NCBI GenBank assembly: GCA_028712605.1
Contig: JAQTPV010000013.1
Location: 1-18,021 of the forward strand
Source: Minisyncoccota bacterium
GTDB lineage: Bacteria > Patescibacteriota > Minisyncoccia > Minisyncoccales > CG1-02-41-26
Length of the DNA: 18,021 nucleotides
Direction: 5' to 3'
Every line of letters begins with the position of its first letter. Positions within the stretch are counted from its first letter, which is position 1. Below are positions 1-7,014 of the stretch, piece after piece. A program made the position numbers and the translations under genes. The notes below the pieces were generated by a model that made no database searches, was not told the DNA's origin, and worked only from the letters and a program-made list of their open reading frames with translations.

Positions 1-2
1 CC

Positions 3-38
3 CAGCCAGAAAAGAGAGGTACTAAGTCCTCTCTATAA
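3..38 (+). CDS. 3' end of an upstream gene (partial)
   Basis: A reading frame open from the left edge reads QPEKRGTKSSL and stops at TAA (36-38), in the same frame as the next gene and 15 nt before its GTG start. Eleven codons are too few to identify a product. It could equally be the open leader of the next gene, although no start codon is visible in it. Confidence 0.25.
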   Translation, partial: QPEKRGTKSSL

Positions 39-39
39 T
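13..39 (+). promoter_or_regulatory. Hairpin followed by a TATAAT box
   Basis: AGAGAGG (13-19) is the perfect reverse complement of CCTCTCT (28-34), giving a 7-bp stem with an 8-nt loop. It is followed at once by TATAAT (34-39), a perfect -10 hexamer. No convincing -35 is seen at the right distance. Transcription would start near 46, only about 8 nt before the GTG of the next gene. There is no T-run after the stem, so a terminator is unlikely. The promoter call is weak because only one hexamer is present. Confidence 0.25.
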
Positions 40-53
40 CAGCTGGTGAAGCT

Positions 54-1364
54 GTGGATATTCCTGATCCAAATGTTTATTTGGCGCCCCTCCTTGGCGC
101 CTTATGGATTATCTTTAAGAGCTGGTGGTGGCTCATCTTGCCGGCCCTGTTTTTCATACCAGCTAGAGCCTTGTATCTATGGTGGATCCAATGGGAGGTT
201 TGGTATAAAGAGCAAGAGTGGGCAGTTTTAGAAGTTATCCCACCAGCTGATATTTTAAAGCCCTATAGAGCCATGGAAGATATTTATAATGCCACTTGGT
301 CAATTATTGATTCGCCAAACTGGCGAGAGCTGTGGTGTGAAGGTGAGCTGAAGAATTTTCCCTATTGGTGGTCTTTTGAATTGGCAAGCATTGAAGGCCA
401 GCTTCATTATTATTTCAGAATTCCCAAAGATACTAAAAAATTATTTGAGGCCATATTCCATACCCATTATGCAGGGGCAGAAATTTTTGAGGTTCCTGAT
501 TATACTAAGGAGGTGCCTCAGAACCTGCCAAACAAAGACTATGAGGTCTATGGTGAGGACTATACTTTGTTGAGAGATGATATCTACCCAATAAAAACCT
601 ATGATTTTTTTGAGATGAGGCCGGAAGAGATAGAAAAGGAGAAGAAGTTAGACCCATTCGTTCAGCTTTTGGAGGCTTTAAGCAAGCTCAAGAAAGGGGA
701 GCGTTCTTGGATCCAAATGATTATAACGCCGATTTCCGATGATGATATCCCCTGGCTGACTCATGGGAAGGAAGTGATCAATAAATTAGCCCATCGGCCC
801 GAAAAATCCCCGACACCTTCCTTAGTGGGCGAGGCAGCGCGTTTGGTTCTTTTCAATAAGGTGCCCTATTCCGACACTGCCAAAGAGGAATCGCTTATTC
901 CTCCAGAAATGAGATTAACCCCGGGAGAAAGAGACACCATAGCCAATATTGAAAAAAAGGTCTCTAAGATTGGGTTTAAAACATCCATCAGGGCTATGTA
1001 TATTTATGAAAAAGGTTGTAGGGTGGCGCCGCATGGCAGAATTTTTAGGGCATACTGTCTGCATTTTAATACACAAAATGCCAATGGCTTGAGGTATTTT
1101 AAATCCACCAGAACAAAAATTCACTATATTTTTAGAAAGAGGAGGCTTTATAATAGAAAAAAACAAATGTTCTCTCGCTATATCAGGCGTTTTCCAGCAA
1201 GCTACCCTAAGCTTTATGGTAAGGGGAGCATGATTTTGAATGCTGAGGAATTAGCCACTCTTTTTCATTTCCCTGCTAGCTCTGTAGAGTTGCCAGCAGG
1301 AGTACCTAGGATCATGGCTAAGAAATTTACCTCACCCCCGGCCATCCCTACTGAGGAAAATTAA
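54..1364 (+). CDS. Membrane-anchored protein of unknown function, Patescibacteria-type
   Basis: 436 aa. The N-terminus (about residues 8-40) is very hydrophobic and rich in Trp and Leu and fits one or two membrane segments; the rest looks soluble, with a basic stretch (about 365-395) and a Pro-rich tail. Recognisable blocks are FRAMEDIYNATW-like (read here as YRAMEDIYNATW), IPPEMRLTPGERD and LNAEELATLFHFP. I associate this combination with a family of roughly 430-residue proteins common in Candidate Phyla Radiation genomes, often near VirB4/VirD4-like conjugation ATPases. No ATPase motif is present here and the next gene is pgk, so a secretion role is inference only. The start is GTG, the only start codon between the in-frame TAA (36-38) and residue 1; GGTGA (45-49) could be a weak ribosome binding site. 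Confidence 0.75.
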   Translation: MDIPDPNVYLAPLLGALWIIFKSWWWLILPALFFIPARALYLWWIQWEVWYKEQEWAVLEVIPPADILKPYRAMEDIYNATWSIIDSPNWRELWCEGELKNFPYWWSFELASIEGQLHYYFRIPKDTKKLFEAIFHTHYAGAEIFEVPDYTKEVPQNLPNKDYEVYGEDYTLLRDDIYPIKTYDFFEMRPEEIEKEKKLDPFVQLLEALSKLKKGERSWIQMIITPISDDDIPWLTHGKEVINKLAHRPEKSPTPSLVGEAARLVLFNKVPYSDTAKEESLIPPEMRLTPGERDTIANIEKKVSKIGFKTSIRAMYIYEKGCRVAPHGRIFRAYCLHFNTQNANGLRYFKSTRTKIHYIFRKRRLYNRKKQMFSRYIRRFPASYPKLYGKGSMILNAEELATLFHFPASSVELPAGVPRIMAKKFTSPPAIPTEEN

Positions 1365-1394
1365 TTTAAAAAAGAGGCCGATAATTTTTAAGAT

Positions 1395-2582
1395 ATGTAT
1401 AGCCTCAAAGATTTTAATTTTACCAATAAGAGAGTTTTGGTAAGGTGTGATTTTAATGTTCCCATTAAATATGGTCAGGTCGGCGACGACTTTCGTATTA
1501 AAAGAAGCCTGCCGACTGTTTTTTATTTAAAGAGAGCAGGAGCTAAAATTATTTTAATGAGCCATTTGGGCAGACCTCAAGAACCCACTAGGGGGTCATT
1601 ATTTAGCAGTCAACCTCTAAGTTTAAAACCTGTTAAAAAACGATTGGAAGAGCTTGTAAAAGACAAATTGCAATTTTATTCAAAATCAACGGGTCCTCTT
1701 CTAGAAAGGAAAGTCAATAAAATGAAGGGAGGGCAAATAATCTTATTAGAAAATTTAAGATTTAATAAGGGCGAAGAGGCCAATGATCTGCATTTGGCCA
1801 TGCAGCTCGCGAAATTGGGTGATTTTTACATTAACGAGGCCTTTAGCGTTTGCCATCGTGAGCATGCTTCGGTAGCCTTGTTGCCCAAACTCCTGCCGCA
1901 TTGCCCTGGCTTAGAATTAGCTGATGAGGTTGAATTTCTATCAAAAATCAGGGATAATCCCCAGAGGCCCTTTACGGTTATTATAGGAGGAGCAAAGTTA
2001 GATTCAAAAATGAAGGTCATTGATAAATTTGTAGCCTTAGCTGATCATATTTTGTTTGGCGGTGATGTGGCCGATGTGATTCTAGCCGTGAAAGGTATTT
2101 GTTTGGGCTGTTCTTGGCCCGCGCGGGAAGTTATAGAAAAAATTCAGTATTTAAAGATTACGAGTTCTAAAATTCATTTGCCCATTGATGCTATTATTTC
2201 CCCAGATAGAACCGGCAAAAGCTATACAAGAGAAGGGGCGCCTGGTACGCTCCGCTATGATGAGGAAATTTTAGATATTGGCCCAGAAACGATTAAAAAA
2301 TTTGGTGAGATTATTAAGGGAAGTGCGACCATCTTTTGGTCGGGGCCGCTTGGACTTGTTGAAAATGAGAGGTTTGAAAGGGGCACAGTGGAGGTGGCTC
2401 GTATCTTAGCCCAAAATAAAAGGGCCCTTAAGGTTCTAGGGGGAGGTGATACGGTCCCAGTTTTAAACAAACATGGTTTAATGAATAGTTTCTCTTTTAT
2501 TTCAGTCGGCGGGGGGGCGATGCTGTCCTTTTTGGCTCGCGAGAAAATGCCGGGGCTAGCCGCTTTGGGGTTTGCTTTGTAA
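1395..2582 (+). CDS. pgk: Phosphoglycerate kinase
   Basis: 395 aa, normal length for the family. It transfers phosphate from 1,3-bisphosphoglycerate to ADP in cytosolic glycolysis. Family motifs in order: VRCDFNVP (about residues 16-23), SHLGRP (56-61), LLENLRF (117-123), INEAFSVCHREHAS (146-159, the substrate-site region), IGGAKLDSKM (197-206), FWSGPLGLVE (314-323) and the nucleotide-binding GGGDT (349-353) and VGGGAML (371-377) near the C-terminus. The usual GGGMAYTFL block is altered to GGDVADVIL (222-230). The start is the first ATG of the frame; no Shine-Dalgarno sequence precedes it at normal spacing. It lies 30 nt after the preceding gene, so co-transcription is possible. Identification is secure. 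Confidence 0.97.
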   Translation: MYSLKDFNFTNKRVLVRCDFNVPIKYGQVGDDFRIKRSLPTVFYLKRAGAKIILMSHLGRPQEPTRGSLFSSQPLSLKPVKKRLEELVKDKLQFYSKSTGPLLERKVNKMKGGQIILLENLRFNKGEEANDLHLAMQLAKLGDFYINEAFSVCHREHASVALLPKLLPHCPGLELADEVEFLSKIRDNPQRPFTVIIGGAKLDSKMKVIDKFVALADHILFGGDVADVILAVKGICLGCSWPAREVIEKIQYLKITSSKIHLPIDAIISPDRTGKSYTREGAPGTLRYDEEILDIGPETIKKFGEIIKGSATIFWSGPLGLVENERFERGTVEVARILAQNKRALKVLGGGDTVPVLNKHGLMNSFSFISVGGGAMLSFLAREKMPGLAALGFAL

Positions 2583-2605
2583 TTAATTATTTTTAAACTA
2601 TTATT

Positions 2606-2629
2606 ACAAGACTTATTGATAAGTCTTGT
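2606..2629 (+). terminator. Perfect hairpin between pgk and the DHH gene
   Basis: ACAAGACTTA (2606-2615) pairs perfectly with TAAGTCTTGT (2620-2629), leaving a TTGA loop. It begins 23 nt after the pgk stop and ends 9 nt before the next ATG. The sequence after the stem (TCGATTTCC) has no proper T-run, so it is a poor intrinsic terminator. An RNA stability or translation-control element for the downstream gene is an equal possibility. Confidence 0.35.
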
Positions 2630-2638
2630 TCGATTTCC

Positions 2639-3793
2639 ATGGAGATACTTAATCTTAAAGAAACAGCTCAACGGATTACTTTGGCTATAGAGAATAAGGA
2701 AAGGATTATTTTGTTTGCCGATGCTGATTTGGACGGAGTTTGTTCTTTAGTTATTTTACAGGAAGCTATTCAAGGATTGGGTGGCCGAGTAGAAACGGTT
2801 TATTTTCCTAATAGGGAGGAGGAGGGCTACGGCCTTAACTTTAAAGCTTTAGATTCTTTAAAACAGAAATCGCCAGCCTTACTCGTTGCTTTAGATTGCG
2901 GTATTGGTAATTTTGAAGAAATTAAAAAAGCCAAAGCCCTGGGCTTTCAAGTAATAGTTATTGATCATCACCAAGTTTTAGAGAGGGTGCCAGAAGACGC
3001 CTTCTTGGTGGTTGATCCCAAGCAAGAGGGCGATCAATATCCTTTTAAAAAATTAGCTAATACTGGAATCGTTTATCATTTAGCTCATTTGGTTCTGGGG
3101 GCCTCTTGGTCAAAGATGCTTGAACAGAATTTTGTGGAGCTAACTGCTATAGCCACCTTAGCTGATATGATGGAGGAGAAAGAGGATAATAAGATAATTA
3201 TGGAAAAAGGCTTGGGGTCTTTGCTTAAAACCCAAAGGCCAGGCTTGAAAGCCTTAGTTGATATCTTGGGTCGTGGTGAGAGTAGCGCCAGGCAGGTGGC
3301 CCAAAAAATTGTTTCGGTTTTAAATATCACTGATATTAAAAACCATTTAACCGAAAGCTATCTTTTATTTACTTTATCCGTTGATGGGGAGGCCAGAGTA
3401 TTAGCTGAGAAATTATATCAGCAGTCGCAACAGCGTTATTTGGAGATTAACGACATGGTGGCGGAAGTAGAACAAATGATTCAGGATGAGCCTCAGGATT
3501 ACGAAAGATTTATTTTTGTAGGCAAAGAAGAGTGGCCGCAAGTGTTAACTGGCGCAGTGGCTTCGCGAATCTGTAATAAGCATCAAAAACCAACTTTTGT
3601 ATTCAAGGCCGGTCAAGTAAAAACCCGAGGTTCGGTAAGGACGCCCAAGGGGGTGGATTGTGTTGAGGCTTTAAAGCAATGCCATGATTATTTGGAGATG
3701 TATGGGGGGCATGCCCAGGCGGCTGGTTTTAGCTTGAAGGGTCAGGATGTAATGAATTTTAAAGGCTGCTTAATACAATTTTTTAATCAATAA
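2639..3793 (+). CDS. RecJ-like DHH/DHHA1 phosphoesterase
   Basis: 384 aa. Predicted Mn-dependent phosphoesterase or exonuclease acting on single-stranded nucleic acid or short oligonucleotides. The DHH domain shows motif I DADLDG (28-33; Asp ligands), motif II LDCG (85-88), motif III DHH (109-111) and motif IV TLADM (173-177). The C-terminal DHHA1 domain carries the glycine-rich GSVRTPKG stretch and ends in YGGHAQAAGF (about 355-364). Full-length RecJ is about 550-580 aa with an OB fold after DHHA1; that part is absent, so the protein could be a minimal RecJ or an NrnA-like enzyme. The conserved GGH...AAGF and motif IV spacing look more RecJ-like. The start is the first ATG; no ribosome binding site is visible. 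The next gene, also a nucleic-acid hydrolase, follows after 16 nt. Confidence 0.88.
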   Translation: MEILNLKETAQRITLAIENKERIILFADADLDGVCSLVILQEAIQGLGGRVETVYFPNREEEGYGLNFKALDSLKQKSPALLVALDCGIGNFEEIKKAKALGFQVIVIDHHQVLERVPEDAFLVVDPKQEGDQYPFKKLANTGIVYHLAHLVLGASWSKMLEQNFVELTAIATLADMMEEKEDNKIIMEKGLGSLLKTQRPGLKALVDILGRGESSARQVAQKIVSVLNITDIKNHLTESYLLFTLSVDGEARVLAEKLYQQSQQRYLEINDMVAEVEQMIQDEPQDYERFIFVGKEEWPQVLTGAVASRICNKHQKPTFVFKAGQVKTRGSVRTPKGVDCVEALKQCHDYLEMYGGHAQAAGFSLKGQDVMNFKGCLIQFFNQ

Positions 3794-3809
3794 TTTTTTA
3801 GATTAAAAT

Positions 3810-4247
3810 ATGGATAATCTCACCATTAATATTGACGGCGGGTCTCGGGGCAACCCGGGGGCGGCGGCTTTTGGGGTAGTTTTTTTTGAAAATGGCCATA
3901 TCGTCAAGAGATACGGCCAGTACTTAGGGGAAAAAACTAATAATGAGGCAGAATATGAGGCCCTTATTTTTGCTCTTAAAAAAGCTAAGGCTTTGTGGGG
4001 CAAGGAAAGAATCAAAAAGATACCAATAGAGATTCGATCTGACTCAGAGCTTTTGGTCAGGCAACTCAATGGCCAATATAAAATCCAGGAACCGAAAATT
4101 CAAAAACTATTTTTGGAGGCCTGGAATCTAAAAATTGACTTCGGCGGGGTAGAGATTGTTGCTGTGCCTAGAGAAAAAAATAAGGAAGCTGACAGGTTGG
4201 TCAACGAGGCCTTGGATGCCCATGTTCTTAATAAGCCCCTTTTTTAA
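3810..4247 (+). CDS. Ribonuclease HI family protein
   Basis: 145 aa. Cleaves the RNA strand of RNA-DNA hybrids. The fold signature is clear: IDGGSRGNPG (8-17; first catalytic Asp 9), TNNEAEY (43-49; catalytic Glu 48, which falls at the same number as in E. coli RNase HI), RSDSELL (76-82; catalytic Asp 78) and NKEADRLVNEAL (124-135; fourth acidic residue Asp 128). The sequence resembles the short 'RNase HI family' proteins of Gram-positive and Patescibacteria type that lack the basic handle of E. coli RnhA, so I leave the symbol blank. It follows the RecJ-like gene by 16 nt. The -35 box of the RNase P RNA promoter begins at the base after its stop codon. Confidence 0.93.
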   Translation: MDNLTINIDGGSRGNPGAAAFGVVFFENGHIVKRYGQYLGEKTNNEAEYEALIFALKKAKALWGKERIKKIPIEIRSDSELLVRQLNGQYKIQEPKIQKLFLEAWNLKIDFGGVEIVAVPREKNKEADRLVNEALDAHVLNKPLF

Positions 4248-4275
4248 TTGACTAAGACATTTTTTTATCTATAAT
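4248..4275 (+). promoter_or_regulatory. Sigma70-type promoter of rnpB
   Basis: TTGACT (4248-4253), a 16-nt spacer and a perfect TATAAT (4270-4275). Predicted start near 4282, which matches the 5' end of the RNase P RNA fold (P1 begins at 4285). The -35 hexamer abuts the stop codon of the RNase HI gene. Confidence 0.85.
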
Positions 4276-4282
4276 TAGTTTA

Positions 4283-4662
4283 TTCAGGTAAACAAGGCAA
4301 TCGCTGGCCACAGAAGTGTGGCTAGAGGAAAGTCCGAACACCCATTCCTAAGCGCTCTTCGAGCGTTTGGTCTAAAAAGACAGCGGGCAACACCCGTCGA
4401 CCGTAAGGTTAGAGGTGCGAACAGAGACGCTTCAGACCGAAAGGTTTGAGGCTCCCATAATTTTTATTTTGGGAGAATCTTGAGGGTAACTTCAGGGGTG
4501 AAACGGCCAAATCCTTGTCGGGTGCAAGAACAAGCCAAGCACGTAACTTGTTTATGCGTTTGGAAAAAGTAGTTCGCCAGATCCTAAGGGTAACTTTAGG
4601 ACCAGATAAATGATTGCCACTCCGCTTGTCGGAGGACAGAATTCGGCTTATCGTTTGCCTGG
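4283..4662 (+). ncRNA. rnpB: RNase P RNA, bacterial type A-like
   Basis: Catalytic RNA of RNase P, which removes 5' leaders from pre-tRNAs. Universal core sequences are present: AGAGGAAAGTCCG (4324-4336) near the 5' end and ACAGAATTCGGCTTAT (4637-4652 region) near the 3' end, which form P4. P1 is a 9-bp helix, 4285-4293 with 4653-4661; P2 pairs 4296-4302 with 4612-4618; a very short P3 hairpin is 4307-4312/4317-4322. The central AGGTGCGAACAGAGACGC and GTGAAACGGCC stretches match conserved regions. About 380 nt. Two hairpins share a GGGTAACTT segment (near 4490 and 4588). No intrinsic terminator is seen; the next gene starts 13 nt after P1 closes. Confidence 0.96.
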
Positions 4663-4674
4663 ATTTGATATTTT

Positions 4675-5373
4675 ATGGAACTGACCGCTAATCCTGGTAA
4701 AAATTTAATTATTAAAGTGGATGGCATAGGCTACGCCCGCTATCCCGTTAAAACTTGTCTGATTACGCCAGAACATAAAGACTTAGCTGGGCTTGTTAGG
4801 CAATATACAACCCCCTATCTTAGAGAGGGGGATATAGTTTTTATGGGTGAAAAGGCGATAGCTGTTAGTCAGGGGAGGTCGTATCACAAGGATTCAATCA
4901 AGCCTTCACGGTTAGCCAAATTTTTAGTGCGTTTTGTTACTAAAACAACTATCGGCGTAGGCATCAGCTCTGCTCCGACGATGCAATTAGCTATTGAAGA
5001 GGTGGGCGTGCCCCGCATGCTATTGGCTGCCTTGGTGGCAGCTTTGACCAAGCCTTTTGGCGTTAAGGGGGCTTTTTATTTGGTAGCCGGCGAGCAAGCC
5101 CGCTCAATTGATGGAGCGGCCGATTACGTTATCCCGCCGTATAACAATTATGTTTCTAAGGGACCCAAGGATGCCGTTGGGGTGGCTCAAAAGATTAGTG
5201 ATAAGCTTGGTTACCCTTTCGTTATTGTGGATGTTTGTGACTTTGGTGCCCATGTCCTAGGGGCCAGTAAGGGGGTAGATAAAAAGATGATTGAAAGAAT
5301 CTTAAGAGATAATCCTTTGTGCCAAACTAACGAACAGACACCCATTGGTATTTTGCGTAAGATTTCCCAATAG
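4675..5373 (+). CDS. F420-0:gamma-glutamyl ligase (CofE)-like protein
   Basis: 232 aa. CofE adds glutamate to coenzyme F420-0 using GTP; homologues occur widely in bacteria that lack F420 and their substrate there is unknown. Recognised blocks: GDIVFMGEKAIAVSQGR (52-68), IKPSRLAKFLVRFV (75-88), AIEEVGVPRMLLAA (106-119), LTKPFGVKGAFY (124-135), AGEQARSIDGAADYVIPPYN (138-157) and VDVCDFGAHVLGASKG (185-200), which correspond to the GTP/metal and substrate regions of this fold. No other F420 gene is in the window. The start is an ATG 13 nt after the RNase P RNA, with no Shine-Dalgarno sequence, so it may ride on the rnpB transcript. Family assignment is good; the reaction in this organism is unknown. 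Confidence 0.85.
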   Translation: MELTANPGKNLIIKVDGIGYARYPVKTCLITPEHKDLAGLVRQYTTPYLREGDIVFMGEKAIAVSQGRSYHKDSIKPSRLAKFLVRFVTKTTIGVGISSAPTMQLAIEEVGVPRMLLAALVAALTKPFGVKGAFYLVAGEQARSIDGAADYVIPPYNNYVSKGPKDAVGVAQKISDKLGYPFVIVDVCDFGAHVLGASKGVDKKMIERILRDNPLCQTNEQTPIGILRKISQ

Positions 5374-5378
5374 CTTTT

Positions 5379-6992
5379 ATGGGCTATTTATCATTAAACA
5401 CCCAAACTAAAAGTCTTAGTTTGGCCTCTTTTATTTTAGGCCTATCCTATTTAGTTAGTGCTTTTTTAGGTTTTTTCAGAGATAGAATTCTAGCTAGTGA
5501 ATTCGGCGCTACTAGACAACTAGATATCTATTATGCGGCCTTTCGTTTGCCAGATTTGGTGGCCACCATTTTTATTTTTGGTGCTATCACCGCCGCTATT
5601 ATTCCAGTCTTTAGTCAGTATTTAACGAAATCCTCAAAAATGGCTTGGGATTTTACTGCCAACCTATTGAACTTATTCATTATTATCTTGTTACCATTTT
5701 GCATCTTAATGATTGCTCTAGCTCCTTATCTAATTAGTATTATAGCGCCCGGATTTAGTTATCAGGAGAGGGAAACGGCCGCGGTGCTTTTGCGGATTAT
5801 GTTTTTGGGCCCGATAATTTTGGGCTTAAGCAACGTGATCAGCAGTATCTTGCAGGTTTTTCAGAAATTTTTAATTACCTCCTTAACACCTATTGTTTAT
5901 AATCTGGGTATCATTTTTGGCGCTTTATTCTTGGTGCCCAAGCTGGGCTTAATGGGTTTGGCTTTCGGTGTGGTGTTGGGTGCCCTTTTTCATTTATTAG
6001 TCCAACTGCCTGCTTTTTGGTCTTGTGGCTTTAAGTTGAAGCCAATACTTCATTTGCGGGATGAGGGCTTCAAGAAAGTGATTAAATTAATGTTGCCTCG
6101 ATCATTCGCCTTGGCGGTTTCGCAGTTAAATTTAATTTTTATTACTTCTTTGGCTTCTACTTTGGCCCCGGGGGCCATTACGGTTTTTAATTTAGCCAGT
6201 AACCTTTCTGGTACTTTAACTAATCTCCTCGCGGTATCAATCAGCACCGTTGTTTTCCCGGCCCTATCTCTGGCTTTTGCTCAAAAGGCCCAAGCTAGAT
6301 TTCGAGATAACTTTTCTTTGGTGGTTCGAGGTTTTATTTTTTTAATCTTGCCTTTGAGCTGCCTGTTATTTATTTTTAGAGAAGGTGTTATTAAGCTTAT
6401 TTTCGGCACGGGCAGCTTCCAGGCCCTTGATATAAAGTTAACCGCTGCTTGCTTGGGAATTTTCTGTTTGGGAATGTTGCCTCAAGGTTTAATTCTAATA
6501 TTGGTGAAAGCTTTTTATGCTATTGGGAACACTAAGCTGCCGGCCCTCATTAGTTCTTTGGCCGTTGTATTCAACGTGGTTTTGAGTTTTTTGCTTTTGA
6601 ATACGGAACGAATGTTCCACCCCCTCTCTTTCTTAACAAGAGGCGATATAGATTTAAACAGATCGGCCATATTGATTTTGCCACTTGCTTTTTCCCTGGC
6701 CAGTTTTTTTCAGTGCGTTCTTTTATGGTGGAGCCTTAAACGTAAAATGAAAGCCATAGAGTTCCACTCCATCAACCTTAGTTTGTTAAAGACCTTCCTG
6801 TCCGCCATATCTTTAATCCTCTTTTCTTCACTGGTTGTTTTCTTTACTAATAGCTATAATTGGTTATTAAGTCTATTCTTGGGTAGCACAGTGGGGGTTT
6901 TAGCATTTTTGTTGGCGGCTTGGATTTTGCGATCAATAGAACTTAAAATGATTTTTGCATCTATCGGTCGGCTGTTTAATTTTAAAAGATAA
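5379..6992 (+). CDS. murJ: Lipid II flippase MurJ (MviN family)
   Basis: 537 aa, typical for the family. An inner-membrane MOP-superfamily transporter that flips lipid II outward for peptidoglycan synthesis. The N-terminal signature is clear: GFFRDRILASEFGA (31-44), then a run through LDIYYAAFRLPDLVATIFIFGAI (48-70) and IPVFSQY (75-81). The Arg residues at 34, 36, 46 and 56 are in the region of the charged central cavity of MurJ. Hydrophobic segments recur to the C-terminus, consistent with about 14 membrane helices. It starts 5 nt after the CofE-like stop, so the two are almost certainly co-transcribed; lepA follows after 22 nt. Confidence 0.95.
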   Translation: MGYLSLNTQTKSLSLASFILGLSYLVSAFLGFFRDRILASEFGATRQLDIYYAAFRLPDLVATIFIFGAITAAIIPVFSQYLTKSSKMAWDFTANLLNLFIIILLPFCILMIALAPYLISIIAPGFSYQERETAAVLLRIMFLGPIILGLSNVISSILQVFQKFLITSLTPIVYNLGIIFGALFLVPKLGLMGLAFGVVLGALFHLLVQLPAFWSCGFKLKPILHLRDEGFKKVIKLMLPRSFALAVSQLNLIFITSLASTLAPGAITVFNLASNLSGTLTNLLAVSISTVVFPALSLAFAQKAQARFRDNFSLVVRGFIFLILPLSCLLFIFREGVIKLIFGTGSFQALDIKLTAACLGIFCLGMLPQGLILILVKAFYAIGNTKLPALISSLAVVFNVVLSFLLLNTERMFHPLSFLTRGDIDLNRSAILILPLAFSLASFFQCVLLWWSLKRKMKAIEFHSINLSLLKTFLSAISLILFSSLVVFFTNSYNWLLSLFLGSTVGVLAFLLAAWILRSIELKMIFASIGRLFNFKR

Positions 6993-7014
6993 TTTCCTTG
7001 TTATTTTATTTTTT

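Noticed and set aside
46..231. A 61-codon + strand frame starting with GTG exactly 7 nt after the TATAAT at 34-39
   Set aside because: It overlaps the start of the larger, clearly conserved gene at 54 in another frame, and its peptide (Pro-, Cys- and Ser-rich) looks like a shadow translation.
6955..7014. Upstream extension of lepA into the end of murJ
   Set aside because: The added 20 residues do not resemble any LepA N-terminus; the ATG at 7015 gives the standard start.
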